From JAEMQF01 sp963850525 (GTDB lineage Bacteria; Pseudomonadota; Gammaproteobacteria; Burkholderiales; Burkholderiaceae_C): a DNA stretch of 64,000 nt. Each line of letters opens with the position of its first letter. Position 1 is the first letter of the stretch. The translations under genes and the position numbers were made by a program. Shown piece by piece: positions 18,333 to 29,141 of the stretch. The notes under the pieces are model-generated. The model had not been told where the DNA came from, made no database searches, and saw only the letters and a list, made by a program, of their open reading frames with translations. Where the stretch lies: positions 434,001 through 498,000 of the forward strand of contig CAWKLQ010000008.1 in NCBI GenBank assembly GCA_963850525.1, in the 5' to 3' direction.

Positions 18333-19560
18333 TCAATTGGTGATGACGATTTCGGTCATCATTCCGCCGTAGTCTTCGCTTCCGTTGCTGAGGAAGTTGA
18401 GGTTGGTCGTGTAGAGGAAGTAGGTGCCGGCGGGAACGCCTGCCGTGTCGATCAGCACGTCGCTGGTTTCGCCCCCGCCCAGCGTCAGCGTGCTGGTGTT
18501 GTAGGAAAGGTCCTTGCCTGCGGCCTCGCCGCCGGTGCGCAGGATGCGCGCGCCCTGCCCGACCACGCGCATCGGCAAGCCGAGCGCCGTCACGGAAAAC
18601 AGGCTGTCGACGCTGACGTTGGAAAGCCGCAGCAGCAGGGTCGTGCCCTCGGTCGTGCGGTCCAGCGTCATCAGTGAACTCAGCGCCTGCGCCGGTATGC
18701 CGCGCGGGTTGTCGCTCGGCGCGGGCAGAGGATTGGGATTCACGGTGTCGGGGTAGCCCCGGCCGTTCATCAGCGCGTAGGTCGTCGTGATCTCGGCGAA
18801 CGGCAGCGGCTGCACGTCGATGTGGCGCTCGTGGAACACATGGTCGAAGCTCGCCAGCTGCAGCGGGTAGGCCTTGTGGTAACCGGTGGCGCCGTCGCCG
18901 TCGTTGTAGACGTACTTGGTGTAGTTCTTGCCGCCGAAGGTCTTGGCCTGATCGTCCTGCGCCGGCGTCACGAACAACTGGCCGAGCATGCCCATCTCCA
19001 TGTGCTCGGTCGCCTCGACGTGGCAGTGGTAGATGTAGGTGCCCGGGTCCTGGACGTTGTAGAAGTAGGTCAGGCTCGCACCCATGTTGATCGTGATGCT
19101 CGCTTCGGGCAGGCCGTCGAAAATCGCCGACGGCGTTGGGAAAGCCGTGGAAGTGCACCGAGTGCGGGTCGAACAGGTCCGGCCGCATCGCCATGCCCAC
19201 GTTGGTGAGCGTGAGGTAGAACTTCTGCCCCTGCGCCAGCGCGATCGTCGGCGCGGGTTGCTGCGCCGCGAGGATGCCCTTGTCCAGGCGGTCGTCGATG
19301 CCGCTCGTGCCGGGCTTGGTTCCGGTCAGATTGCTGAAGCCGAAGGTGTAGAGCTGCTTGCCGTCGGCCATGACGGTGTAGCCGTCGCCGCCGGAGAGGT
19401 GCATGCACTTGACGTTCGCCGGGCCGCTGTCCGGAAGGGCGTCGCCGTCGGTGTCGCCGGGGCATTGCACGTACACCCCCGCCCGAACCAGATGCGGCGC
19501 GGCGCAGACCGCGGCAGCCGCCAGCGGGACCAGCAACTTGCGCAGAGATTTCGCTTTCAT
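18333..19560 (-). pseudogene. Multicopper-oxidase-like protein with intact HxxHxH and HCH motifs, one frameshift
   Basis: From ATG 19560 (perfect AAGGAG upstream) the product has a signal peptide, a Ca-binding-like DTDGDALPD, and HSVHFHG (HxxHxH copper motif). One base change in frame near 19132 is required, after which the protein continues FDGLPEASITINMGASLTYF and YIYHCHVEATEHMEMGM, which supplies the HCH plus later His/Met of a type 1 and type 3 copper site. It ends at TEIVITN. With the frame restored the protein is about 408 residues. It is the only one of the three oxidase-like genes here with the type 1 copper Cys. The frameshift may be a sequence error. Confidence 0.82.
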
Positions 19561-19583
19561 CGAATTGCTCCTTAGGTTCCCGA

Positions 19584-22500
19584 CTAGGGTGTGACGTTGC
19601 CGCCGCTGAAGTTGTCGACCCGAGCGCCCGGCGGCAGGAACATGCCGATTCGCCCGCTGCCCGTAGTGAAGGCATTGCCGTTGAGCGTCGGCACGCTGAC
19701 CTGGCCGAGCAAGGTGGTGGTCGCACCGCTCGTGCGCCACACGCGGACGATGCCGGTCGCGTCAGCCGTTGCCGTCAACGTGCTGCCGTTGGTGAATGCA
19801 CCAGCCAGCGTGCCGCGTTGCGTGAATCCGAGTGCGCCGGTGCCCCGCGTCTCGACGATCACCTGGCCGCCGTTTGCCGTCGAGTAACGAACGCGAATCT
19901 CGGTCGGGTAGACGCCGAGCACCGCGCTGTAGGTGCCGCTGCCCTTGAGGATCAGGCTCACGTTGTTCAGCGTCGTATTCGCGAACGTGAGGGCGGCTCC
20001 CTGTGTCGTGCCGAATACCGTGCCATTCCAGTAGGCGTTGGCACCAGCGGCGCAGAGCAGGTTGACCAGAAGACCGCCGTTATTGACGCAGAACGCCTGG
20101 TTGGTATTGACCCGGATGCCGCTGTTCCCGCCCACGATCAACTGCTGCCAGTTCGGGGCGTTGTTGAGCGTATTGGCATTGGTACGGTTGAAGTTGTCGA
20201 GCAGCGCCAGCGCCGGGATCACCGGTCCTGGACCAGGACCGGCCACCTCGTCGGCACCGATGTCGGCCGGGTTGGCCGCAGTCAGTGCGCGAACGTCACC
20301 GTCGAAGTCGCGTGTGGGCACGCCCGCGGTGTTGCTGCCCTGGTTCACCGCCGGCGAGGCTGCCGTGATGTGGTAGTTGCCCGCGACCGGATCGAGCGGC
20401 GTGAAGCGCACATTGATGTTGTTGCCGCCTTCGTCGATCACAGTCGCCGAACTCAGCGTGTTGCTGTAGCTCAGCACGAAGCCCGGGTTGGTGCTCGCGA
20501 TGTTCGTGCCGTCGGCGTAGTTGATGCCGTGGCTCGTCAGCACCGACAAGATGGTGTCGTCCGGGTTCAGCGCTGGCGGCGTACCCACGGTGTTGATCAC
20601 GCCCAGATCCCAGTACGGCCCGGCGGGGTCGGCCGCGAGGCCGCCCGCGCCACCGTTCAAGCTCGCGTCGTTGAAGAACGATCGGTTGTGCCAGATGATG
20701 TTGTTCAACAGCACCGGATTCGAGTAGGTCTGCGAGCCCGCCGGCAGCAAGGCCTGCAAGGCCGCGCTGTGCGCGCCCGTCACCACGCCTGCCGGCTGCG
20801 GCGTGGAATTCGCCGCGCCCGCGGCGAACGCCAGGATGCCGGTGGCCGTGCTGTCGTTGTTGACGATCGTGTTGTTGACGATGCGCGCGCGCAGCACGTC
20901 TTGCAGCGAGATCCCGCCACCGGCCACCGCCGCCACGTTATTGGCGATGATGTTGTTGGTGATCGTGAGACGGTTCCAGTTGGTGTCCACGGTCGGCGTG
21001 GCAGCCACGTCGGCGGCGTTCACCGCAAACGCCCGGATGCCCGCTCCGGAGCCCGCGCCGGTCATATTGCCTTGGATCAGGTTCGCGTCGATCGTGACGT
21101 TGCCGGTGCCTTCGACGCCAGCCACCGTGTCGCCGACGAAGACGCCGCCGCCGTCGCCGGCCGAGGTTCAGCAGCGCGCCGAAGAACACTTCATTGAACA
21201 GAATCTTGTTCTTGCGGATGACGTTCTCGCCTGCGCTGAAGCCGTTGTGGGCGATGCCACCGCCGTTGAAGCGGCTGAAGTTGCCGGTGACGAGGTTGCC
21301 TTCGACCAGGTAGTTCTCCGAGCCCTCGTTCATCGCGATGCCGCCGCTGCCGTCGACGCCGCCGTTGGCGTGGACCTTGTTGTTGCGGATCACGACGTTG
21401 TCGTTCTGCGAGTCGAAGCCCACCGTACCGATGCCGATGCCGCCGGCGCGCGTGCCCTGGTTGTTGGCGATGTTGTTGTTGCTGATGACGAGGTTGCTCG
21501 CCCCCGCGACCGCGAAGATCCCGCCGCCGGCCTTGCTGCCGGAGATCGTGAAGCCGTCGATCGACGCCCGGCCCGGCGTGCTGAACGGGTTGCCCGGGTT
21601 CAGCGTGCCCCCCGTGTACGCCAGCTCGCCCAGAACGAACACGCCCGGCGCCTCGGCGATGACGAACGGGTCGTCGAGCAGGAACGCGGCGTACTCCCGG
21701 GCACCCAGCGTGTTCAGCTTGGCGTGGAAGGCCTGCAGCCGGTCGATCGGATTCGGGTTCGCGTTGATGAACGTCGAGCCCGCGCCGGCACCCTGCAGAT
21801 GCACCGGCTTGTACATCACGACGTTCTCGTTGTAGGTGCCCGGCGCGACCATGATCAGGTCGCCCGCGTTGGCCGCATCGATCGCCGACTGGATCGTCGG
21901 ATAGGTCGCGCTCGGCACATTGCGCACCGTCGTCAGGCCGCAATTCGCGATCGTCAACTGGACGCCGATCTCGGAGGTGACCGCGCCGCGCGCCACCATC
22001 AGCGTTCCGCTCGTCGCGCCAGCCGGCACTGTGGCGGTGATGCTGAGGTTGCCCCAGGTCGGGGTGGCGAGCGTCAAGGGCGCGAGGCCCGGGCGATTCA
22101 GCGTCACGCTTCCCGCCGTGCCGAAGCCAAAGTCACGCGTCACATTCGTGCCGGTGGTCGGATCGATGACCACGGTCGGCCCGAGTGCCGTCAGCGTGAT
22201 GGCCTGCGGCAACGCGTTCACATTCGTGCAGATCAGCGGCGCCGTTCCGGTGCCTGGGCCGTCGACCGCGCGGATCGCCGGCGTGCCGCTCGCCGGTGCG
22301 GTGGAGAAGCCGGTTCCTGCCGCGGCGAAGGCGCGGATCGGCACGATCGGCGTGTCGACGTAGGTGGTCTTTCCCGGGTGGTAGTTGAGTGTCCAGGGGC
22401 TGACCGCGTAGGTCGGGTCGTAGTACGGGTCTTGCGTTCCGTCGGCACGGATCGGGTCGTTCAGGACCAGCGTGATCATGTTCGGCGACACACCGGACGG

Positions 22501-25500
22501 CGTGGGCACGTTGATCGAGAAGCGTCGACGGCAACAGCGCGTTGTAGGTGCCCCACTCGTCGGCGTAGACGCGGATGATCTCGCGGCCGGTCCAGTCCTT
22601 GAACGAGACCGGGATCCACTTCGCGGCGAGCTTTTCGCCGAACACCGGGCTGCCGGCGTTGAACTCGGCGGTCAGGTCGTTCAGCACGAAGCCGACGACG
22701 CGCGCCGCCTTGGGAACTTCGGTCGATGAACTGGAAGTCCGCTGCGGTGTTCTGCGCTTGCGTCACGGTGACCTGCTTCATGTTGCACAGCGGCGTGATC
22801 GACCCGGCGAGCGGACTGGTGATCGGCTCGCCAGGGAACAGCGCGTACTCGAGCGGCACGACGTGCAGCGGTTGGCCGTTGGCGGGCGTGCCGACGCAGA
22901 GCGGCGGCAGCGCCAGCGTGCTCGGGGTCCAGGGTTCGCCGAAGGCGACGTTCTTGTCTTCTTCCTTGACGATGCCGTAGTGCGGCGGCGATGCACCGAT
23001 TCGACGATGTACGTTCCGCTGGGCAGCTCGGGCTTCGCCGCGCCGGCGCGCGCCGAACGCATAGCCGCCGTCGAATACGCCGGGCCGCACCTGGTTCCAG
23101 GTGCCGAAACCGTCGGCGCATTCGGGGACTGGCCGCCGCCGGTTTCGCCGGCGTGCAACACCGGCCTGCTCTGGATGCAAGCCGACGGGTTGTTGTCGTC
23201 CCAGCTGTCGGTGGCGGTGACCTGGATCGCGTCGCCCAGGCTGAAGGTGGTGCCGGTGCCGTTGCGCTTCACGTCCTCGGGCCCCATCGGCGCACTGCCG
23301 TCGGACCAGCCGAACGGGTAGTTGTCGACGTCGCAGAGCTGAATGCCCGCCACGCCGTTGATGTCGTCGATCACGCCGTCGGGCGCCGCTGCGCCGGTCG
23401 GTTGTTGACGTTGTCGCGGTACAGGCAGACCTGCACGCGTGGAATGCCCGGCTCCCAGGTCTCGGCCGCGCCGTAGCGCGGGTCGTTCTCGGCGCGGGTC
23501 ACCGAGTAGATAGACGATGCCGGAGATGCCGCCGTTCTCGCCGGTCGCGTAGTTGTTCTTGCCCCAGTCGATCAGGTTCGTCTGGCCGAGGAAGAGCTGC
23601 ATCGCCTGGGTCAGCACCGGGCCGGTTTCGGTGCGGAAGTTGAGCCGTTGTCGGGGTTGGCAGGGTCCTGACTAAACTGCGCTCTGCGGCTGCAGCGCCT
23701 TGTTGCCGTTGGCCGGCCACGGCCTGCGATGGTGATCTGCGCCGCCGTAGTCGACCGCTGCGGTCATGCCGGTGGCCTTGAAGCGGGCGAAGTCGACTTC
23801 GGCGACGAGCCAGTTGAAGAACGGGAAGACCTCCTCGAAATCGTAGGCGCCGGTCGAGGTCGGTCGAGCGCGGCCTGGTAGAGACTGCCGTCGCGGAAGC
23901 GCAGGTTCACCGCCTGGCTCGGAAGCCGGCCTCGCCGGGATCGCGGATGCCGTTCAGGTTGGTGTCGAAGAAGACCTGCCTTCGAGGGTGCCGAACCAGC
24001 GGAACGACAGCACATTGCCGAGGTTCACGACTGCCCTCCCGTCCGCCGGCACCGTGACGGTGTTGAAGCCGAACAGGTACTGCAGCGGCTCGTCCCAGTG
24101 AACCAGCTGGTAGGTGCCGGGCGGCACGTTGTTGATGACGAACGTGCCGTTCGCAGTCGCAGGGCGCGGCATACAGGCCGGAAGGCTGCACGCCGGGCGG
24201 TCGCCACGGATCTGTTCAGGCCCACCCAGCACTCGTCCACCGGCGGGCCGGGGAAGAAACCCTGCAGGTTCGGCGGACGCGAGAAGTGGTTCAGCCGCAG
24301 CGTGCCCTGGATCGAGCCGGTGTACGCCGATCGGTTCACGTAGCCGGGGTCGCCCGGTGGCAAGTTCCACGGCAGCGCCTTCACCGACTGGCCCGCGATC
24401 GGCGACGCCCCCGCCGGGCTCACCTTGACGAAGCCGAAGACCGACATGGTTGAAGCCCTGGCCGAAGCCTTCGATGAAGATCTTCGGCTCGTTCGCCTTG
24501 ACCCAGGCGTCGATCGTCTTCGTGCCTTCGATGGTGGAGGTCTGGATCCAGCGACGGGTTGCCGCCGTCGTCGAACTGCGGCGGCACGACGGTGACGCCG
24601 TACTTGCCCGGGGCGAGGTACTTGATCAGCGCCTCGCCGACCTTGAGGTTGTAGGGGTTCAGCGCAGGATTGTCGACATCGTTCGCCGTCATCGTGGTGA
24701 TGACGCCGGTGCCGATCGCGGCGACGTTTCCGTTTGCGTCGTAGCGCGTTCCCAGCGGATTGCCGAACACATCGGTCAGACACCTGGCCGGCGGCATCGG
24801 CGATCGTGACGCTCGCGCCGCCCAGACCGCCGTTCAGCGGCGGCGGGTGGGAGGCTCGCCGCTCAGGCCGCCGTCGAAGTCGTCCCAGGTGTTGTTGATC
24901 GGGTTGTGATCGACGTGGGCGAAGATGCGAGATCTGCGCGGTAGGCAGCGGATGCTGCCGCCACCTTCACCGTCACGCTGTTGCGGTAGCAGACCTGCGC
25001 GGGCGTGCCGCCGGCCACCGGTGTGTTGATGCAGGCCGCAGTGGGCCAATTCGCAATCGTCTCGATCGTGTAGTTGGTGGCGCCGCCCAGTGCATAGGCC
25101 GCGTTCGGCAGCACGGTGATGAAATAGCGCTGGTTGTTGGGCACGTTGAGGTTGACGCCGCTCGCTGCGTTCACGCCCGAGGTGACCAGCGGCGCGTGGC
25201 TCTTGTGGATCGCCAGCGTCGCGCTCGGCCCATTGGGCGGCACGACCTGCACCGTCTGCGGCAAGTTGAGCGTGGAGTTGTCTTGCTCCACCAGGTAGCG
25301 GAAGTTGCCCGGCAGCGCTGTGCACACATTGGCCGGTGTGCAGCCCTGAACGTTGAGCGCGAAGGCGTGCACCCGGGCCTGCGGCATCAAGCCGATGACC
25401 AAGCCAAAGGCGGCCAGCGCCAGCCAGCGCAGCCCCGGCAATGTCCATCGGCTGGGAGCCTGGGTGACAGGGGACGGCCTGGCGCCGCCCAGGCTCCTGG

Positions 25501-25528
25501 TCGTTCGGTAGCAGTTTCTCGTTTCCAT
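19584..25528 (-). pseudogene. Giant SdrD_B / right-handed beta-helix surface protein, many frameshifts
   Basis: Reading from ATG 25528 (METRNCYRTT..., membrane-anchor/signal LALAAFGLVIGLMPQARVHA) to TAG/TGA at 19584, the coding signal runs about 5.9 kb (about 1980 residues) but switches frame at ten or more places, most between 22.5 and 25.0 kb. Recognisable parts in order: an N-terminal domain; Cna-B/SdrD_B-like modules (PAGKYGVTVVPPQFDDGG-like text, VPPGTYQLVHWDEP, FFDTNLNGIRDPGEAGF); a domain with TATDSWDDNNPSAC; an IPT-like segment; a pectate-lyase-like beta-helix (TIQSAIDAANAGDLIMVAPGTY, VISNNNIANNQGTRAGG, NNTIVNNDS) and a C-terminal LamG/DUF1080-like jelly roll (LLDNFNRTNANTLNNAPNW). 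Likely a secreted adhesin or matrix scaffold. No in-frame stop accumulation is evident between shifts, which suggests sequence errors or very recent decay. Confidence 0.75.
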
Positions 25529-25977
25529 CGCGCGCCCCCAAATCGGTCTCGGACTTCGACATCGTTCGGTTCCGCAGCATCGGCCATCGCCGCTGTTGCG
25601 TTGCGGACAAGTATTCGCGGCGCAGGCGACAAACGCAGTAACTTGGGCACCTGCTTGCGCCGGGTGTTTCACCCCCGATCGAATCGGGGCCGCACAGTAG
25701 TTCTGAAGGTAGGTGAGCTGGGAGCCTGGGCACCAGACGAGTTCGCCGCGGCGCGGCGCGATGCCAGTCCGCGCGGGGGCCAGGCGAACCCGTTCCTGGC
25801 ACGGTGTCGGCAGCCCGGCGTGCCGGCTCTACAGGCAACGCTGTAGGCGCGTTACTGCCTCTTGCTGCTGCGCAAGTTCACTGCGTCGGGCACACTAGCG
25901 CGCCAAGACGACAGCCCGCTGGCTGGCGGCAACGTCGGCGCTGGAATCGGCAGGACTCGTGCAAAGGACAGACGACA
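25529..25977. promoter_or_regulatory. Divergent intergenic region with a 7-bp hairpin
   Basis: This 449-base region separates the giant surface gene (minus) from the sensor gene (plus) and should hold both promoters. The clearest element is an inverted repeat CCCCGAT-CGA-ATCGGGG at 25673-25689, which could be an operator. I could not assign -10/-35 boxes with confidence. Short open frames here look non-coding. Confidence 0.4.
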
Positions 25978-27330
25978 ATGACCAAGCTGCTGCGTTACTA
26001 CGCGATCGCGAGCCTGGCCTGCGTTCTCGTCGCCGCCGTTTTGCTCACCGCGATGTACCGTTCGGTTTCGCTCGAAACCGTCGTGAGAATGACCGAAAGA
26101 GGCAATCTCGCGCTGGGACAGGCGGTATTGAACTCGGTGAAGGCCGAGCTTCTGGCCTACGTGGATGACGCCTCCCGCGCCCCTCCCGCAGGCCGCGAGG
26201 CCAGCGCATTTCCGCGCGAACTGGAAAAAGAGATCCGGGCCCTGATGCAGGACACCACGGTGGTCAAGGTGAAGATCTACAGCCGGCACGGCACGGTGGT
26301 GTACTCCACCCAGGCCGGCGAGATCGGCGACAGCCAGGCCGACAACCCGGGCTTCATCGGCGCGATCGGCGGGACGCCCGTCAGCGAGATCGTCTATCGC
26401 GACACCTTCAACAGTTTCGACCGAACCACGGAAGAAGACAATCTTCTGCAAACCTACATCCCGATTCGGGCCAGCGCGTCGGATGGGGTCCGTGGCGTGT
26501 TCGAGATCTATACCGATGTGAACCCGCTGCTGGCGCAGAGCGAGCGCATGCTGTTCATCATTCTCGGCGGCGCGGTCTTGGTGCTCACGATGCTCTACGC
26601 TGCGCTGTTTCTCGTCGTGCGCCGCGCGAACCGCGTCATCGGGGCGCAGCAGCAAACCATTCGCGAACGCACCGACCGGCTCGAGGCATTGACGGCACAA
26701 CTGCTGAGGAACGATGAGTCGCAGCGCAAACGCCTTGCCCTGGAGTTGCACGAGGGTCTTGCGCAGACGCTGAGCACGATCAAGCTGAAGGTGGAAATGG
26801 CCGCGCAGGCGGGGGCCAGCGGCAGCGCCGACGCCGAGCGGCCCGCGGATTCGATCGTTCCGTTGCTGGCCGCCGCGATCGAGGAGACGCGCGCCCTCGC
26901 CTCGGCGTTGCGGCCATCGAGCCTGGACGACTTCGGTCTGCTCGCGACCATCACCTGGTTTTGCCGGGAGTTCCGTGCGTTGCACCCCGACGTTCAAATC
27001 GAACAGCGAATTTCGATCGACGAAAACAAGGTCGTCGCGCCGCTCAAGCTCGTCATATTTCGCATTCTCGAGTCGGCCATGAAAACACTGGCGAACGACA
27101 TGAGTGCCCACCGAATCTACATCACGCTCGCCGCAGACGAGGGCGTGATCCGGCTCACGATCGAAGCCGCGCCGATGCGGGCCATGGCAACCGTGGGCGA
27201 TGCGATGCAGGCAGACCCCGCAAGCACTTTTGTCGACCTGCACGAACGCACGCTTCAATCCGCCGGCAAGTTTTCGGTGGTGCGCAATGCCATGGGGGCC
27301 ATCGTGCTGAGCGCCTCATGGCCGCGGTGA
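25978..27330 (+). CDS. NarX-type sensor with degenerate ATPase domain
   Basis: A 450-residue inner-membrane sensor with TM1 at about residues 8-27, a periplasmic domain of about 160 residues, TM2 at about 190-214 and a cytoplasmic HisKA_3 domain with the phospho-acceptor His in RKRLALELHEGLAQTL (His258). The following HATPase_c region is recognisable by position (LRPSSLDDFGLLATITWFCREF) but lacks an N box (LESAMKTLAND in place of QEATHNAVQHA) and has no DxGxG or G2 motif. It may therefore not bind ATP. Start chosen at ATG 25978 with AGGA upstream. It converges on, and overlaps by 15 bases, the NarL-type regulator gene. It could be phosphorylated in trans by the neighbouring PAS kinase; this is inference. 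Confidence 0.82.
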   Translation: MTKLLRYYAIASLACVLVAAVLLTAMYRSVSLETVVRMTERGNLALGQAVLNSVKAELLAYVDDASRAPPAGREASAFPRELEKEIRALMQDTTVVKVKIYSRHGTVVYSTQAGEIGDSQADNPGFIGAIGGTPVSEIVYRDTFNSFDRTTEEDNLLQTYIPIRASASDGVRGVFEIYTDVNPLLAQSERMLFIILGGAVLVLTMLYAALFLVVRRANRVIGAQQQTIRERTDRLEALTAQLLRNDESQRKRLALELHEGLAQTLSTIKLKVEMAAQAGASGSADAERPADSIVPLLAAAIEETRALASALRPSSLDDFGLLATITWFCREFRALHPDVQIEQRISIDENKVVAPLKLVIFRILESAMKTLANDMSAHRIYITLAADEGVIRLTIEAAPMRAMATVGDAMQADPASTFVDLHERTLQSAGKFSVVRNAMGAIVLSASWPR

Positions 27331-27987
27331 AGCGGAGGCCAACAAGCCTTTCTCGATCGCATAAGCCGTCAGGCCTGCGGCGTTGTGCAAGTCCAATTTG
27401 CGCATCAGATTGGAGCGGTGTTTCTCGACCGTCTTCACGCTCAACGCCAGGTAGTTCGCGATGTACTTGTTCTGGCGCCCTTCGGCGACCAGCTTGAGCA
27501 CTTCCTTCTCGCGGTGCGTGAGGCTGTCCCAAGGGCTCGCCGCCTGGCTCGGTTCGCCGATTTTCAGGTAGCGGTGCAAGACCTTTCCCGAAATGTCCGG
27601 GCTCAGATAGGTCTTGCCGTTCAGGACGCTGCGCACGGCGGTCAGCAACTCGTCGTGCGACGCGTCTTTCAACATGTAGCCGTCGGCGCCGGCCTTCAGG
27701 CTCTCGTGGATGTACTCGTCGGTCTTGTGGATCGTGAGCACCAGGATGCGCGCGTGCGTGTCGCGCCGCCGGATTTCGCGAATCGCCTCGATGCCGTTCA
27801 TTCCCGGCATCGTCAGGTCCATCAAGACGAGGTCCGGCGCGAGCGTGCCGACCAACCGGACCGCGTCGCGGCCGTTGTCGGCCTCGCCCACGATGTCGAG
27901 TTCCGGATCCTGCGCGAGCAGCGCCCGCAGACCGGCCCTGAACAAGGTGTGGTCCTCGACGATCAGGATGCGCTTTTTGATCGTCAT
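27316..27987 (-). CDS. NarL/FixJ-type response regulator
   Basis: A 223-residue regulator. The receiver domain has the acidic pair (LIVEDHTLF), the phospho-acceptor Asp in LVLMDLTMPGMNG (about residue 57) and the conserved Lys (MLKDASHDE). The LuxR-type HTH follows (SLTHREKEVLKLVAEGRQNKYIANYLALSVKTVEKHRSNLMRKL). The ATG at 27987 overlaps the stop of the PAS kinase gene (ATGA), so the two form a cognate pair. Targets are unknown; the adjacent redox/surface cluster and the secretion operon are candidates. Confidence 0.95.
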   Translation of the reverse strand: MTIKKRILIVEDHTLFRAGLRALLAQDPELDIVGEADNGRDAVRLVGTLAPDLVLMDLTMPGMNGIEAIREIRRRDTHARILVLTIHKTDEYIHESLKAGADGYMLKDASHDELLTAVRSVLNGKTYLSPDISGKVLHRYLKIGEPSQAASPWDSLTHREKEVLKLVAEGRQNKYIANYLALSVKTVEKHRSNLMRKLDLHNAAGLTAYAIEKGLLASASPRP

Positions 27988-29141
27988 CGGCCGCCTGCTG
28001 GGTGCCATGTCACGCGAACGCGCGTGCCTCGGCCACGCTCGGAAGACAGTTCGTAGCGGCCCGCCGACAACAGCGCGCGCTCTTCCATGCTCAGCAGGCC
28101 GAGGCCTTTGGCGTCGCCGTTGTGCAGCCGCGCGTCGGCAGGGTCGAAGCCGCAGCCGTCGTCTTCGATGCTCAGCTGCAGTTCGCCGTCGCGCTCGGCC
28201 AGAGCGACGTGCAAGGTCTTCGGATTCGCGTGCTGAACCGCGTTGTGCGTCGCTTCCTGGACGATGCGATAGATCGGCAGCCGCAGCGTTGCCGGCACCT
28301 GGCATTCACTGATGTCGAAAGACTTCTCGACCGCCATGCCGGGATGGACCGCCGCCAGTTCGCGGCAATGACAATTCAGCGCGGCGAGGATGCCGAGGTC
28401 GTCGAGCGCCGACGGACGCAATGCCTTAGAAATGCGGCGCACCTCGTGCATCGCGTCGGCGACGCTCGGCACGAGCCGGTTCAGCGCGACAGCCACCTCG
28501 GCCGTGGCTCCGGTGGACAAGCGGCGCGCGGCATCCTCGATTGCCAGCCTGATCAGGCTCAGCGACTGGCCGATCCCGTCGTGCAGCTCCGCGGCGATTC
28601 GCTTGCGTTCGTCTTCCAGTGCTTTCACGTGTGAGGCGGACAACTTTCGCAGGTCCTCCCTGGACTGGCGCAACTGCGTGGATTCGCTTTCGAGTTGTTT
28701 GCCCAGGTCCAGCGTCAACAGCTTGAACGCCGTGATGTCATCGACGATCACCAGCGCGCACGGCGAATCGTCAAATTCCGAGAGTCGCAGCAGCGGCTGC
28801 ACCTGGATCGACAGGTGGCGCGACAAGAGCGGGTCGAGAACCTCCAGCCCGGCGCGCACGCTGCTGGCCAGCTTCGCTCGAGCGCCGTCGAGGAACAGCG
28901 ACAGATAGCAATCCGCCGCTTCGCAGCCGGGGTGCAGCACGTCATGCAAGCGCGATCCATTGAGCGTGGCCACGTCGCCCAGCCCCCAGCGCTCAATCGT
29001 GCGATTCGCGCGAACCACGCGGCCCGCGCCGTCGAGCAAGCAGATCAATTGCGGCATCGCGTCGACGGCCGCCTGCCATTGCTGCTTTGCCCTTTGGATT
29101 GTCTCGGCGTTCAAACCCGCACTCCGGACTGATTCGGTCAT
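27984..29141 (-). CDS. PAS-domain histidine kinase (HisKA_3)
   Basis: A soluble 385-residue kinase with a PAS domain at about residues 20-140 (AAVDAMPQLICLLDGAGRVVRANRTIERWGLGD) and a PAS-associated C-terminal segment. A coiled-coil leads to HisKA_3 (DERKRIAAELHDGIGQSLSLIRL). The ATPase domain is complete, with N box QEATHNAVQHA, DDGCGF and GLGLLSMEERA. There are no transmembrane segments, so it senses an intracellular signal. The ATG at 29141 is preferred; a GTG at 29162 is possible. It overlaps the response-regulator gene by four bases. The PAS domain is near Cys-containing motifs (HPGCEAADCYL), but a ligand cannot be assigned. Confidence 0.92.
   Translation of the reverse strand: MTESVRSAGLNAETIQRAKQQWQAAVDAMPQLICLLDGAGRVVRANRTIERWGLGDVATLNGSRLHDVLHPGCEAADCYLSLFLDGARAKLASSVRAGLEVLDPLLSRHLSIQVQPLLRLSEFDDSPCALVIVDDITAFKLLTLDLGKQLESESTQLRQSREDLRKLSASHVKALEDERKRIAAELHDGIGQSLSLIRLAIEDAARRLSTGATAEVAVALNRLVPSVADAMHEVRRISKALRPSALDDLGILAALNCHCRELAAVHPGMAVEKSFDISECQVPATLRLPIYRIVQEATHNAVQHANPKTLHVALAERDGELQLSIEDDGCGFDPADARLHNGDAKGLGLLSMEERALLSAGRYELSSERGRGTRVRVTWHPAGGR

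Noticed and set aside
19818..23321. Long plus-strand frames opposite the giant surface protein
   Set aside because: They read as Arg/Val-rich antisense text, and beta-helix repeats are evident on the minus strand.
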